Origin: Pseudomonas putida | GTDB lineage: Bacteria > Pseudomonadota > Gammaproteobacteria > Pseudomonadales > Pseudomonadaceae | Reading direction: 5' to 3' | Assembly (NCBI GenBank): GCA_029953615.1 | Contig: CP124529.1 | Coordinates: forward strand, 3,224,501-3,288,500 | Length of the DNA: 64,000 nucleotides | Shown: piece by piece, positions 37,769-46,949 of the stretch | How the letters are laid out: every line of letters begins with the position of its first letter | Position numbering within the stretch: the stretch's first letter is position 1 | Translations under genes and position numbers: made by a program | The notes under the pieces: generated by a model | Database searches by the model: none | Told to the model about the DNA's origin: nothing | What the model saw: the letters and a program-made list of their open reading frames with translations, nothing else

Positions 37769-39505
37769 ACATTGCCATTGTCACTGCCTGCCCCAACGGC
37801 CAGGTGTCGAGCGTGCTGAGCGCGCGCTTGCTGTCCGCCGCAGCCCAGCGGCGGGGCTGGAGTACCAGCGTCGAAGTGCAGGTCGCCGGCCACCCCGAGC
37901 GGCAACTGAGCGCCACGCAGATCGCCGAGGCCGACTGGGTGCTGGTGGTCAGCACCGGCCCGGTGGATCTGGGGCGTTTCGTCGGCAAGCGCGTGGTACC
38001 AGAGCACGCCATCCCAGGCTTTGGCCGACCGCGAAGGATTCCTTGATGAAGCGGCTTCCAACGCCCGGCTGCTGGCCACAGTGCCAGGCAGCCCGGCCGA
38101 GGCTGGCGGCGCTGGCGCCCGCATCGTTGCTGTCACGGCTTGCCCGACGGGCGTTGCGCATACCTTCATGGCCGCGGAAGCCTTGCAGCAGGCAGCGCAG
38201 CAACTGGGCTACCAGCTCACCGTCGAAACCCAGGGATCGGTCGGTGCGCGCAATCCCTTGTCTGCCGAAGCCATCGCCGCAGCCGATGTAGTGCTACTGG
38301 CCGCCGACATCGAAGTGCCCACTGCGCGTTTCGCCGGCAAGCGCATCTACCGTTGTGGCACGGGTATCGCACTCAAGCAGGCTCGTGCCACCCTCGACAA
38401 GGCCCTGGCCGAAGGCAGGGTGGAAAACAACGGCGATGCCGCAGCGGCAACCACGCCGGCAAAGGGCGAGAAGGCCGGGGTATACAAGCACCTGCTCACC
38501 GGCGTGTCGTTCATGCTTCCGATGGTGGTGGCTGGCGGCCTGCTGATTGCCCTGTCGTTCGTGTTCGGTATCGAGGCCTATAAAGAGGCGGGCACGTTGC
38601 CGGCCGCGTTGATGCAGATCGGCGGCGAAGCTGCGTTCAAGTTGATGGTGCCGCTGCTGGCGGGCTATATCGCCTGGTCCATCGCTGACCGACCGGGGCT
38701 GGCGCCCGGCATGATCGGTGGTTTGCTGGCCAGCACCCTGGGTGCCGGTTTCATCGGTGGTATCGTCGCCGGCTTCCTCGCCGGTTACAGCGCCAAGGCC
38801 ATTGCCCGCTGGGCGCGCCTGCCCAGCAGCCTGGAGGCACTCAAGCCGATCTTGATCATCCCACTGCTGGCCAGCCTGTTCACCGGCCTGGTGATGATTT
38901 ACGTGGTCGGCCAGCCGGTGGCGGCGATGCTGGAAGGCCTCACCCACTTTCTCGACAGCATGGGCACCACCAACGCCATCCTGCTGGGCCTGTTGCTGGG
39001 CGGCATGATGTGTGTCGACCTGGGTGGGCCGATCAACAAGGCTGCCTATGCCTTCTCGGTGGGGCTGTTGGCTTCGTCGAGCTATGCGCCGATGGCGGCG
39101 ACCATGGCAGCCGGCATGGTGCCGCCGATCGGCCTGGGTATCGCCAGCATTCTGGCCCGACGCAAGTTTGCCCAGAGCGAGCGTGAAGCGGGCAAGGCGG
39201 CCCTGGCGCTGGGGCTGTGCTTCATCTCCGAAGGGGCAATCCCGTTTGCCGCCAAGGATCCGCTGCGGGTAATCCCGGCCAGCGTGGCCGGTGGGGCATT
39301 GACCGGGGCTTTGTCGATGTATTTCGGCTGCAAGCTGATGGCGCCGCATGGCGGGCTGTTCGTGTTGCTGATCCCCAATGCGATCAACCATGCGCTGCTG
39401 TACCTGTTGGCGATCGTGGCGGGCAGCTTGCTGACGGCGGTGGTGTATGCGGTGATCAAGAAGAGCGAGCGGGTGGAGTTGGCGGTGGCGCCGGTGAAGG
39501 GCTAG
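37765..39505 (+). pseudogene. fruA: Fructose PTS permease EIIB'BC (FruA), broken by a +1 frameshift
   Basis: The first frame (MNIAIVTACPNGQVSSVLSA...) ends early at 38046. The rest, a functional IIB domain with the phospho-Cys in ITVTACPTGVAHT-like sequence (VAVTACPTGVAHTFMAAEAL) and the IIC permease (LLTGVSFMLPMVVAGGLLIA, GPINKAAYAFSVGL, CFISEGAIPFAAKDPLRV), is in another frame ending at 39505. The join is near 37995: GCGTGGTACCAG has one G too many, and removing it gives RVYQSTPSQALADREG across the gap. The restored protein would be about 580 residues, normal for FruA. As written, the strain would lack fructose uptake by this route; sequence error is an equal possibility. Confidence 0.88.
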
Positions 39506-39525
39506 CGACTTCTGTAGGCATTACT

Positions 39526-39626
39526 GGCCTCTTCGCGGGCACGCCCGCTCCCACAGGGGCACTGCAAACCTCAGGATCATGCAGTACCTGTGGGAGCGGG
39601 CATGCCCGCGAAGAGGCCGGAACAGG
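39526..39626. repeat. REP pair (class GCGGG)
   Basis: Inverted copies with CTTCGCGGGCACGCCCGCTC and its complement follow fruA. Confidence 0.9.
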
Positions 39627-39851
39627 TCACCGCCGATGCTTCTGCCGCAACGGCACCAACAGATCGCCCAGCCCGTTGTGGTCGACCTCGTGCATCAGCG
39701 CCAGCAAGCCGCCCAATTCCCCCGCGGGGAAACCTTTGCGCGCAAACCAGGCCAGGTAATCCCCCGGCAGGTCGGCAATGATTCGTCCCTGATACTTGCC
39801 AAACGGCATGGTGCGGGTCACCAGCAGTTCGAGGGTTTCCGGCTTCATCAT
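39627..39851 (-). CDS. DUF3820 small protein
   Basis: The ATG at 39851 (MMKPETLELLVTRTMPFGKY) gives 74 residues; the second ATG at 39848 is equally possible. TMPFGKYQGR..IADLPGDYLAWFARKGFPAGE is the DUF3820 signature. The family is small and cytoplasmic, without an established activity; it is sometimes named a quorum-sensing-regulated virulence factor. An in-frame extension to 39944 has no support. Confidence 0.75.
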   Translation of the reverse strand: MMKPETLELLVTRTMPFGKYQGRIIADLPGDYLAWFARKGFPAGELGGLLALMHEVDHNGLGDLLVPLRQKHRR

Positions 39852-40051
39852 CGGCGCACCTGGCTGCGGAAAAGCGCCGACCATACTGCAATCTGCACGA
39901 AGGCCCAAGCGGCAATCATGCAGAACGCCGGGTTCCAGCGCCAACCTGATAACGGTATCTAGCTGATTCCAAAGAATTTTATTGATTGGCGCCGGTTGGC
40001 ACGAACGCTGCTCTCTTACAGGTGACTATCACCTGCCAAGGAGTTTGTGCC

Positions 40052-40528
40052 ATGAGCAATCCCAACAAAGACGTGATCGATGTGCTCAACGACCTGATCG
40101 AGTACAGCAAGGATGGCGAGAAAGGCTTCAAGGCCTCGGCCGATGATGTGAAGAACCCCGAACTGAAAGCGTTCTTCGTGCAACGTGCCGGTGAGTGTGC
40201 CAATGCTGCCGGTGAATTGCAGAGCGAGGTGCGCCGCCTGGGTGGCGACCCGGAAACTTCCACCAGCATCAGCGGTGACCTGCATCGGGGTTGGGTCAAC
40301 CTCAAGGCGATGGTAACCGGCAAGGATGAGGAAGCGGTGCTGAACGAGGTGGAGCGAGGCGAGGACCATGCCCTCAAGGCCTACAAGGAAGCCCGTGAGA
40401 AACTGGTGAAGCTGGGCCGCACTGCCAGCGACCAGACCTACAGCCTGGTGGAAAAACAGCTGCAAGGCGTGCAGCGCAACCATGACCAGGTAAGGGCCCT
40501 GCGCAACGCCGCCCGCGCTCACAGCTAG
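40052..40528 (+). CDS. PA2169-family four-helix-bundle protein (DUF2383)
   Basis: The ATG at 40052, behind AAGGAG, gives 158 residues of mainly helical sequence (NKDVIDVLNDLIEYSKDGEK, SGDLHRGWVNLKAMVTGKDE, ALNEVERGEDHALKAYKEAR-like). The regular spacing of Glu/His residues resembles ferritin-like bundles but a full diiron site is not evident. The family is found in pseudomonads and often stress-associated. Function is unknown. Confidence 0.8.
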   Translation: MSNPNKDVIDVLNDLIEYSKDGEKGFKASADDVKNPELKAFFVQRAGECANAAGELQSEVRRLGGDPETSTSISGDLHRGWVNLKAMVTGKDEEAVLNEVERGEDHALKAYKEAREKLVKLGRTASDQTYSLVEKQLQGVQRNHDQVRALRNAARAHS

Positions 40529-42015
40529 TCGGCAGGCCCCTCTACCCGGTTGCGGCCTTTGGCCTTGGCCCGGTAGAGCGCTTCATCTGCAGCACCCAGC
40601 ACCCTCGCCAGGTCGTGCTGGGTGCCCGACAGGCCGATGCCGATGCTCACCGTGACCGAATGGGCATCGTCGGCGAACGGGGCCAGCGCCTCGACGCTGG
40701 CGCGGATGCGCTCGGCCAGCAGCTGCGCACCGGCCAGGTCGGTTTCCGGCAGCACTACCTGAAATTCCTCACCCCCATAGCGTGCCGCCAGATCCGCGGG
40801 GCGACGGATGCATGCCTCGATGGCCTTGGCCACTTCGCGCAAGGCATGGTCGCCACCGGCGTGACCATGGCGCTGGTTGAACGCCTTGAAATGGTCCACA
40901 TCCACCATCAGCACCGCCAGCGGCTTGCGGTTGCGCTGGGAGCGGGCCCATTCCTGGCGCAGTACCTGGTCCAGGTGGCGGCGGTTGGCCAGGCCGGTCA
41001 GGCTGTCGGTAGCGGCCAGGCTCGCCAGGCACTGTTCAGCCTCGTGGCGGCGGCGCAACTCGCGCCCCAGCAACAGCGTCAGCCAGAGTATTCCTGCGCA
41101 CAGTACGCCGGTGGCGACGCTTACGACGGTCGCCGTGCGGCGCCAGGACTGGAACACCTCGTCGGCGGAGTGAGCCACCAGCACGATCAGTGGCAGCTGG
41201 GGGACGCGGGCAAAGGTATACATGCGCAGCTTGGCACTGCTGCCAGAGCGGGCGGTGAAACTACCGCTCTGGTCGTTGAGTATGCGCTTGAAATTGGCGC
41301 GATTGGCGTAGTTGGTTCCTATGAGCGGATCCTGTGGCCGTGATGGCTGGCGGGTAAGCAGCTGACCGTCGGTATTGAACAGGCTGATGCTGCTGTCATC
41401 ACCGATATCCAGGCGCCGGAACAGGTCGCTGAAGTAAGACAGGCGCAGCGCACCGGCGGCCAGACCATTGAACTCGCCATTGGGCCCGGAGATGCGCCTG
41501 CTGAAACTGATGCACCAGTCCAGGTCGCCGAGCCTGGCCTTGAACGGCGGGCCGACCAGTAAACCGAGGTTGGCATTGTGCACGTGCGCCTGGAATACCC
41601 CGGTATCGGCGAGGTTGGCTTTGCGTGGCACGCTGCTAGTGGAATCGCCCACGACGTTGCCGTGCTTGTCCAGCCACAGCACGTCACCGCGTTTGCGGTC
41701 GACGAAGGCTTCATTGAATAGCAAGCGTTGGCGCACCGGGCCGGGAATTTCCGGCAGTTCCTTGCGCCCGACCGCCCAGATCAGGCTCTGCAGCGACTGG
41801 TCGTAGAGTTCGACGTTGCGCAGGATGTCGCTTTCGATCAACTGGACGATATTGTTGGACGAGCGGAGCGCCGCGAGCTCGACGTTATCGCGCTCGTGCG
41901 CCAGCAGGTAGCTGACGATGGCCACGATGGCGAGCACGGCAAGGCAACTGCCCAGGTTGAGGATCAGCTCGGGGTGCGACCTGTAGAGTGCGAAACGCGG
42001 TGATCGGGGGGTCAT
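40525..42015 (-). CDS. Membrane-bound diguanylate cyclase
   Basis: The 496-residue protein has an N-terminal membrane segment (LNLGSCLAVLAIVAIVSYLL), a periplasmic double-CACHE-like region (about 50-285) and a second membrane segment (VVSVATGVLCAGILWLTLLL), then a GGDEF domain. The catalytic signature is GGEEF in ARYGGEEFQVVLPE. An RxxD inhibitory site (RPAD) sits exactly five residues before it, so product inhibition by c-di-GMP is expected. It should make c-di-GMP from GTP in response to a periplasmic small molecule. There is no EAL domain. It is convergent with and abuts the DUF2383 gene. Confidence 0.92.
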   Translation of the reverse strand: MTPRSPRFALYRSHPELILNLGSCLAVLAIVAIVSYLLAHERDNVELAALRSSNNIVQLIESDILRNVELYDQSLQSLIWAVGRKELPEIPGPVRQRLLFNEAFVDRKRGDVLWLDKHGNVVGDSTSSVPRKANLADTGVFQAHVHNANLGLLVGPPFKARLGDLDWCISFSRRISGPNGEFNGLAAGALRLSYFSDLFRRLDIGDDSSISLFNTDGQLLTRQPSRPQDPLIGTNYANRANFKRILNDQSGSFTARSGSSAKLRMYTFARVPQLPLIVLVAHSADEVFQSWRRTATVVSVATGVLCAGILWLTLLLGRELRRRHEAEQCLASLAATDSLTGLANRRHLDQVLRQEWARSQRNRKPLAVLMVDVDHFKAFNQRHGHAGGDHALREVAKAIEACIRRPADLAARYGGEEFQVVLPETDLAGAQLLAERIRASVEALAPFADDAHSVTVSIGIGLSGTQHDLARVLGAADEALYRAKAKGRNRVEGPAD

Positions 42016-42135
42016 GCTCGCTACTGCGTGGGCAGGGCCGTTCGCGGCGGCGACATTCTAGGGAAGCGGGGATTGTCGAACAAGATTTGTCCGACGGAAT
42101 CGCGGTATACCTCATTCTGGACTGACCGCGAACCT

Positions 42136-42222
42136 TGTGGGAGCGGGCATGCCCGCGAAGCAAGCGCCGCGGTGCATGGCACCGGCTTCGCCGGTGTTCG
42201 CGGGCACGCCCGCTCCCACAGG
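42136..42222. repeat. REP pair with composite spacer
   Basis: GCGGG-class copies surround the spacer GCGGTGCATGGCACCGGC..GCCGGTGTTCGCGGG. The same spacer type recurs at 52004 and 54270. Confidence 0.88.
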
Positions 42223-42248
42223 TTGGATCTCTAGCTTGCGGTCCGGGA

Positions 42249-43583
42249 TCAGAACACGTTCAACGGGTAATCCACGATCACGCGCAGTTCATCGTTGTCG
42301 CTGTTGCTGTCGATCGACGCGTAACCCTGGCTGCCACGGTGGGTGGCATAGCGCACCAGCACCGACAGGTCCTTCAGGTCGCCCTCCTGGAACACGTACT
42401 TCACGTCCAGGTCGCGTTCCCAGTGCATGGCGTTCTTGCCATCGGCACGGTAGTAGTCGTAGTGGGTGGTGTCCTGGCTGGCCTTGGTCAGGTCGGCTTC
42501 ACCGCGCGAGTACGACAGCGCCGTGGTCAGGCCAGGGATGCCCACACCGGCAAAGTCATAGTTGTACTGCAGCTTCCAAGAACGCTCGTTCGGCGCATTG
42601 AAGTCCGAGTACATGCGCGAGTTGTCCAGGTAGATGCTGTCGCCCAGGTTGATGTAGTCGAACGGCGTGTTGCCATTGACCCGCTGGTAGGCGGCGGTGA
42701 CGCTGTGGTACCCGGCGTTGACGGTGAAGTGCACGCTGTAGGTGTTGTTGTCGATCTTGCCCAGCAGTGCCTGGCCGGTGTCCTGGGTGTGATAGAAGTG
42801 CACGCCAGGGTTCAGGCTGACCAGGTCGTTGACCACGTAGGTGTAGTCGAAGTCGGCGTAATACTGGTTCCAGATGTCCTTCAGCTCGGCCGCATACAGG
42901 TTGGCGGTTATGTTCGGAGTCCCGCTCCATGACGCGCCGGCCCAGTTCAGGTGCTTGCTCTTGTCATGCTCGTCCAGCGAGCCGTAGTAAGTGTCGATGC
43001 GACGGTGGCCGCTCTGGTTGTACGGCTTGGTGAAGCTCACCTGGCCGCCTTCGAGCAGCAGGCCCTCGATGCTGGTATTGGTCAGGCTCACGCCACGGAA
43101 GGTCTGCGGCAGCATGCGGGATTCGCCGCCGGCGATCACCGGGTTGGTCAGGAACAGGTCACCGGCTTTCAGCTCGGTGTCGAACGCCTTGAGCTTGACT
43201 GCGGCACCTGCAGTGGAGAACGCGTGCGGGGCAGCGCCCAGCTCACCGTCGTCCTTGATGTGCTCGGGCAGGATGCTGGTGCCGGCATGGCCGCCACCGC
43301 CGTCGAGTTTCAGGCCCAGCATGGCGTGGGCGTCCAGGCCAAAGCCGACCACGCCCGGGGTGTAGCCCGATTCGAAGCGTGCAACCGCGCCCTGGCCCCA
43401 CTCGCGGGTGTCGCGCACGCCAGCGTTGTGGTTGTCGCGGTTGAAGTAGGCATTACGCAAATGCAGGTTGAAGGACGAGCCTTCGATGAAGCCATCAGCC
43501 TTGTCTTCATCTGCCTGGGCGGCGAAAGGGATCGTTGCAGTCAACGCAAGGAACAGCGGGGTAAAACGAAACGCGGAAGGCAC
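42249..43583 (-). CDS. OprD-family outer-membrane porin
   Basis: The 444-residue protein has a signal peptide ([23 protein letters not shown]) and the OprD opening [20 protein letters not shown]. Characteristic segments are [34 protein letters not shown] and the terminal strand [13 protein letters not shown]. OprD channels take up basic amino acids, peptides or aromatic acids; this one cannot be assigned a substrate. It is a single gene. Confidence 0.93.
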   Translation of the reverse strand: MPSAFRFTPLFLALTATIPFAAQADEDKADGFIEGSSFNLHLRNAYFNRDNHNAGVRDTREWGQGAVARFESGYTPGVVGFGLDAHAMLGLKLDGGGGHAGTSILPEHIKDDGELGAAPHAFSTAGAAVKLKAFDTELKAGDLFLTNPVIAGGESRMLPQTFRGVSLTNTSIEGLLLEGGQVSFTKPYNQSGHRRIDTYYGSLDEHDKSKHLNWAGASWSGTPNITANLYAAELKDIWNQYYADFDYTYVVNDLVSLNPGVHFYHTQDTGQALLGKIDNNTYSVHFTVNAGYHSVTAAYQRVNGNTPFDYINLGDSIYLDNSRMYSDFNAPNERSWKLQYNYDFAGVGIPGLTTALSYSRGEADLTKASQDTTHYDYYRADGKNAMHWERDLDVKYVFQEGDLKDLSVLVRYATHRGSQGYASIDSNSDNDELRVIVDYPLNVF

Positions 43584-43684
43584 CGGTACTAGCTCCTCTG
43601 GTGTGGCGGTGGGGCAGTTGTTATTTTCGAATGTGCATCTTTTTTATAGGGAGACGTTACAGCTGGGCTGATAGTTAAAGCACA

Positions 43685-43717
43685 TAAAAAAAGCCGCTGA
43701 TCGGCAGCGGCTTTAAA
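43685..43717 (-). terminator. Terminator of the 74-residue secreted protein gene
   Basis: On the minus strand GCCGCTG/CAGCGGC with a CCGAT loop is followed by TTTTTTT. Confidence 0.85.
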
Positions 43718-43788
43718 AGGCTAACATATCGGCACCTGTGGTGCCCATGGCGTAGCCAAGGGAAAACGGGAGCAGCGACAGTGTTTGA

Positions 43789-44013
43789 TCAGCTGTCGGC
43801 ATTGGCATCGACAGAAACCTTGGAGGCTGTCTGGTTTGCATCTTTTGCGGTGTCGGCCTGGTGTGCGGCTACGGCTTCGCGGGCCTCCTGGTGGACCGCG
43901 GCGAACTCGGCATTACGGGTGACGAAAGCATTGGATTCTTCGGCCATGGCCAGGGGCGACAACAACAGGGAAGACAGGACGAAGACGCTGGCAATACCCA
44001 TACTGTTGGACAT
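43789..44013 (-). CDS. Small secreted protein of unknown function
   Basis: The 74-residue product has a signal peptide (MSNSMGIASVFVLSSLLLSP..AMA) and a mature part of about 50 residues that is Ala/Glu/Asp-rich and lacks Cys (EESNAFVTRNAEFAAVHQEA). A GAAGG ribosome binding site precedes the ATG and a strong terminator follows. I do not recognise a family. A small periplasmic helix is likely. Confidence 0.65.
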   Translation of the reverse strand: MSNSMGIASVFVLSSLLLSPLAMAEESNAFVTRNAEFAAVHQEAREAVAAHQADTAKDANQTASKVSVDANADS

Positions 44014-44183
44014 TTGAAACTACCTTCTTGCGGTGCAAGTGCTAATGAGGACAGGGGTAAAGTTAGTCCTTTCAATGCACTTGAAACAGAGCGAAGTGCG
44101 ATAAGCACTGTTGCGTAAAAGGTAATTATCGCTGGAAAAGCAATTGGACTTTCGCCGCAAACCCTTGTGCTAGACACGGTCCC
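44014..44183 (-). promoter_or_regulatory. Promoter region of the 74-residue secreted protein gene
   Basis: This AT-richer stretch precedes the secreted protein gene on the minus strand. No boxes or coding sequence are assigned with confidence. Confidence 0.35.
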
Positions 44184-44293
44184 TGTAGGAGCGGCCTTGT
44201 GTCGCGATGGGCTGCGCAGCAGCCCCGGCTATTGATGCTATTTCACAGAATTTAGGGCCGCTGCGCGCCCCATCGCGACACAAGGCCGCTCCT
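44184..44293. repeat. REP pair (class GTAGGAGCGGCCTTG), interrupted by the IS
   Basis: The distal copy runs ACACAAGGCCGCTCCT and is cut there. Its continuation, ACAAGGACCGCG, is found at 45563, on the far side of the IS110 element. Confidence 0.9.
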
Positions 44294-44500
44294 TGTATGT
44301 TGTGTCTGGCCTAGCGGGAGAGGTTATTCTCGTCGGGCTGAAGAAGCACTTCCGGGGAGGCCGATCGCTCCTGAAGGCAGGTATTGCCCCTGACCTTGTA
44401 TGTAGAGAGGCCCCCGCCTCATTGCCCACTGCGAAGAGTATCGAGAAGCCGACAAGTCGGACTTCGCATTACAAGGTTGCAGCAGCATGAAGTTCGAGGT
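44294..44500 (+). ncRNA. Putative bridge RNA of the IS110 element
   Basis: The leader holds two hairpin-centred loops. Loop 1: CGCTCCT (44366-44372) equals the left target half ending in the CT core (44287-44293). The hairpin GGCA/TGCC (44376-44388) follows, and then CCTTGTA (44394-44400), the complement of the right flank TACAAGG. Loop 2: AGAGTATC (44435-44442) equals the element's right end (45554-45561). The hairpin CCGA/TCGG (44449-44460) follows, and then TACAAGG (44470-44476), the complement of the left junction CCTTGTA (44291-44297). This is the target-loop and donor-loop order of IS621 bridge RNA. RNA ends are estimates. Confidence 0.75.
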
Positions 44501-44549
44501 CGGGGAACCGGAGGCCATTGTTACCTAACTCGCTTGGGAGAGGGAAGGA

Positions 44550-45545
44550 ATGAGTGTCTGGGTTGGCGTCGATATCGGCTCACGTACTTCGGTCGTTGGG
44601 GTGCGTAAAGATGGGCGTCCGGCCGGACAGTGGGATATCGCTCAAACCCCTGCAGGCCGTAAGGCTGCGGTGAAAAAGCTGCTGGCACTCAAACCCAAGT
44701 CGATCGTGATGGAGGCGACCGGAATCTATTACCTGGACTTGGCCCTTGAGCTACATGCGGCTGACCTCCCTGTATCCGTGATCAACCCCAAGAGCTTCCA
44801 CAATTTCGCCAAACTGATGCTGGTGAACAGCAAGACCGATGCAATAGATGCTCAACTGCTGTCCGAGTACGGCGAGCGTATGACACCGCGCTTGTGGACA
44901 CCTCCAAGCCTTGTGCAGCTTGAACTGAGGGCTCTGGGGCGACACATCAATCGTTTGGTGGGGCATCGTACAAGGGCGAAGAACGAACTGCATGCATTGC
45001 AGGCGACCGCTACAACCGTGTCGATGCTGATCGAGGATCAGGAGGAAGCGATTGCTTCACTGGATAATCGAATTGAGCGCTTTCGTAAGGCGGGCCGCGA
45101 GCTGGTCGCCCAGTGTCCGACGCTTACTCGGCAGTACAAGCAGCTGCTCGCAGGGCCTGGGATGGGAGAAGTCTCTGCACTTGCGGCATTGGCTGAACTG
45201 ACCATCCTTCCTCAAATGCTCAAGTCCTCGCAGGTAGCTCGCCACGCGGGTCTCGATGTTCGACAGACCCAATCGGGAACGAGCATTGATAAGCCCGGCA
45301 GACTCGGCAAAAGTGGGAATGCTTATCTACGGGCAGCCATGTACATGCCTGCCTTGACCGCAGTGCGCTGCGACCCTTATGCGAAGGCTTTTTACGAGTC
45401 GTTGGTCAACAGGGGCAAGAAGAAAATGCAGGCTATCGCTGCTGTCATGCGCAAGTACCTGACAGGCATCTGGGCATGTATGCGCGGGGATGAGCCATTT
45501 GATACGGCCAAGCTTTTCAGCTCTGAACACCTCAGAAAAGCTTGA
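44550..45545 (+). CDS. IS110-family transposase (DEDD recombinase)
   Basis: The 331-residue protein has the RuvC-like tetrad Asp8 (VGVDIGS), Glu55 (VMEATG), Asp97 and Asp100 (SKTDAIDAQ), a coiled linker (about 135-195), and the C-terminal Transposase_20 domain with GPGMGEVSALAALAEL and the conserved Ser242 in RQTQSGTSIDKPGR. These positions are close to those I recall for IS621. All catalytic residues are present and the frame is intact, so the element may be active. A strong Shine-Dalgarno sequence (GAGAGGGAAGG) precedes the ATG. Confidence 0.95.
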   Translation: MSVWVGVDIGSRTSVVGVRKDGRPAGQWDIAQTPAGRKAAVKKLLALKPKSIVMEATGIYYLDLALELHAADLPVSVINPKSFHNFAKLMLVNSKTDAIDAQLLSEYGERMTPRLWTPPSLVQLELRALGRHINRLVGHRTRAKNELHALQATATTVSMLIEDQEEAIASLDNRIERFRKAGRELVAQCPTLTRQYKQLLAGPGMGEVSALAALAELTILPQMLKSSQVARHAGLDVRQTQSGTSIDKPGRLGKSGNAYLRAAMYMPALTAVRCDPYAKAFYESLVNRGKKKMQAIAAVMRKYLTGIWACMRGDEPFDTAKLFSSEHLRKA

Positions 45546-45560
45546 CCGCCAACAGAGTAT

Positions 45561-46949
45561 CTACAAGGACCGCGTAGCCCTCAGGATCGGCAACTGGATG
45601 CCGAAAGTATTGAGCCCCGCTCCACTACGCACAAACACCTCCCCACCATGCATCAGCGCAATCGCCTTGACGATCGCCAACCCCAACCCATGGTTACCGC
45701 CCCCACTGTTGCTGCGTGCCGCATCCACCCGGTAGAAGCGTTCGAACAGCAACGGCAGGTGCGCATCGTCGATCGCCGGCCCCGGGTTGCTCACGGCGAT
45801 ACTGACCTGCTCCGGCCCGGCAGCGATCTGCACCTCGATCACCTGGTGCGGTGCAGTGTGCTGCACGGCGTTGTTCAGCAGGTTGATCAGCGCCCGGCGC
45901 AGTTGCGCCTTTTCGATGGGCGCCTGGGCATCGCCGTGCACGCTTACGCTGACCTGCGCGTCTTCCAGGATATAGTCCAGGTAGTCGAGGGTGGTTGCTA
46001 CTTCCTCGGCCAGCGAAGCCTGGGTCAGGGCGGTGGCTTTGCTGCCTTGGTCGGCGCTGGCCAGGAACAGCATGTCGTTGATGATACTGCGCAGGCGCTC
46101 CAGTTCCTCAAGGTTCGATTGCAGCACTTCGAAGTAGTGCTCGGCGCTGCGCCCGCGGGTCAGTGCCACCTGGGTCTGGCCGATCAGGTTGGTCAGTGGC
46201 GAGCGCAATTCGTGGGCGACGTCGGCGTTGAAGGCTTCGAGCCGTGTATAGGCCTGGCTGACCCGGTCCAGTGCGGCATTGAAGGCGCCAGCGAATTGGG
46301 CCAGCTCCGGTGCCAGGTCCTCAGTTTGCAGGCGCCCGTCCAGGCGTGGCGGGGCCAGCGCCTGGGCCTCGTTGGACAACGCCAGCAACGGGCGCAGGCC
46401 GATGCGTGCCACCCAGTAACCTAGCAGCGAGGCCAGCAGCACGCCGAGCACCGCCAGCCCGACAATCGCCACCAGCAGGCTGTGCTGGGCCTGCCAGAAG
46501 GTTTCGGTGTCGATGCCGATCAGAAAGCGCAGCGGCGGTCGCTCGCCCAGTGCCGGCAGCTCGCTGACCAGCACCTTGTAAGGGTAGAGGCGGTCGGGCA
46601 GGCGCAGGTCACGCATGCCCTGCGGGCCTTCGGCGAAGGCGCGGACCAGCTCGCTGGGGTGGCCGTATTCGTAGGCCGGGTCGCTGCTGACTACCCAGAA
46701 GCGGATGCGCTTGTCCTCCTCGCTGAGCAGGTTGAGCTTGTTGTTGATCTTGACCCAGTGCTCCGGGGTGCCGAAGCGGTTGAGGGTAGATTCGAGCACG
46801 CTGAAACGTGCATCCAGCTCGGCCTGCGGCAGCAAGTCGAGGCTGCGGTCGACCTGGCGGTACAGTGCCGAGCCGATCAGCAGGAACACGCCCAGCGCCA
46901 CCAGGATGAACAGTACCGACAGGCGCAGTGCGATGGAATTACCCCGCAC
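45561..46949 (-). CDS. Heavy-metal-type sensor histidine kinase (CopS/CusS-like)
   Basis: The GTG at 46949 (VRGNSIALRLSVLFILVALG) overlaps the response regulator by 11 bases and gives 462 residues. It has two membrane segments (about 8-30 and 155-180), a HAMP region, an H box with AHELRSPLTNLIGQTQVAL, an N box NLLNNAVQHT, and G boxes GNHGLGLAIVKAI. The length and periplasmic loop fit the CopS/CusS/IrlS group. The stop codon TAG uses bases of the REP and of the IS core; because the CT is repeated, the inserted IS leaves the protein unchanged. Confidence 0.9.
   Translation of the reverse strand: MRGNSIALRLSVLFILVALGVFLLIGSALYRQVDRSLDLLPQAELDARFSVLESTLNRFGTPEHWVKINNKLNLLSEEDKRIRFWVVSSDPAYEYGHPSELVRAFAEGPQGMRDLRLPDRLYPYKVLVSELPALGERPPLRFLIGIDTETFWQAQHSLLVAIVGLAVLGVLLASLLGYWVARIGLRPLLALSNEAQALAPPRLDGRLQTEDLAPELAQFAGAFNAALDRVSQAYTRLEAFNADVAHELRSPLTNLIGQTQVALTRGRSAEHYFEVLQSNLEELERLRSIINDMLFLASADQGSKATALTQASLAEEVATTLDYLDYILEDAQVSVSVHGDAQAPIEKAQLRRALINLLNNAVQHTAPHQVIEVQIAAGPEQVSIAVSNPGPAIDDAHLPLLFERFYRVDAARSNSGGGNHGLGLAIVKAIALMHGGEVFVRSGAGLNTFGIQLPILRATRSL

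Larger units (their letters stand above)
44294..45562 (+). mobile_element. IS110-family insertion sequence (IS110 group) inserted in a REP
   Basis: Joining GCCGCTCCT (ending 44293) to ACAAGGACCG (from 45563) restores a continuous REP end. A CT dinucleotide is found at both junctions (44292-44293 and 45561-45562), as expected for the CT core used by the IS110 element IS621. Length is about 1.27 kb, in the normal range. There are no terminal inverted repeats and no longer target duplication, also usual for IS110. The left non-coding end is long (256 bases) and the right end short (17 bases), the IS110-group layout. From memory, REP-targeting IS110 elements such as ISPpu9 occur in P. putida. Confidence 0.9.

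Noticed and set aside
44294..45562. Target-site duplication of several bases around the IS
   Set aside because: Only the CT core is shared between the two junctions, which is what IS110 chemistry predicts; no longer duplication is present.
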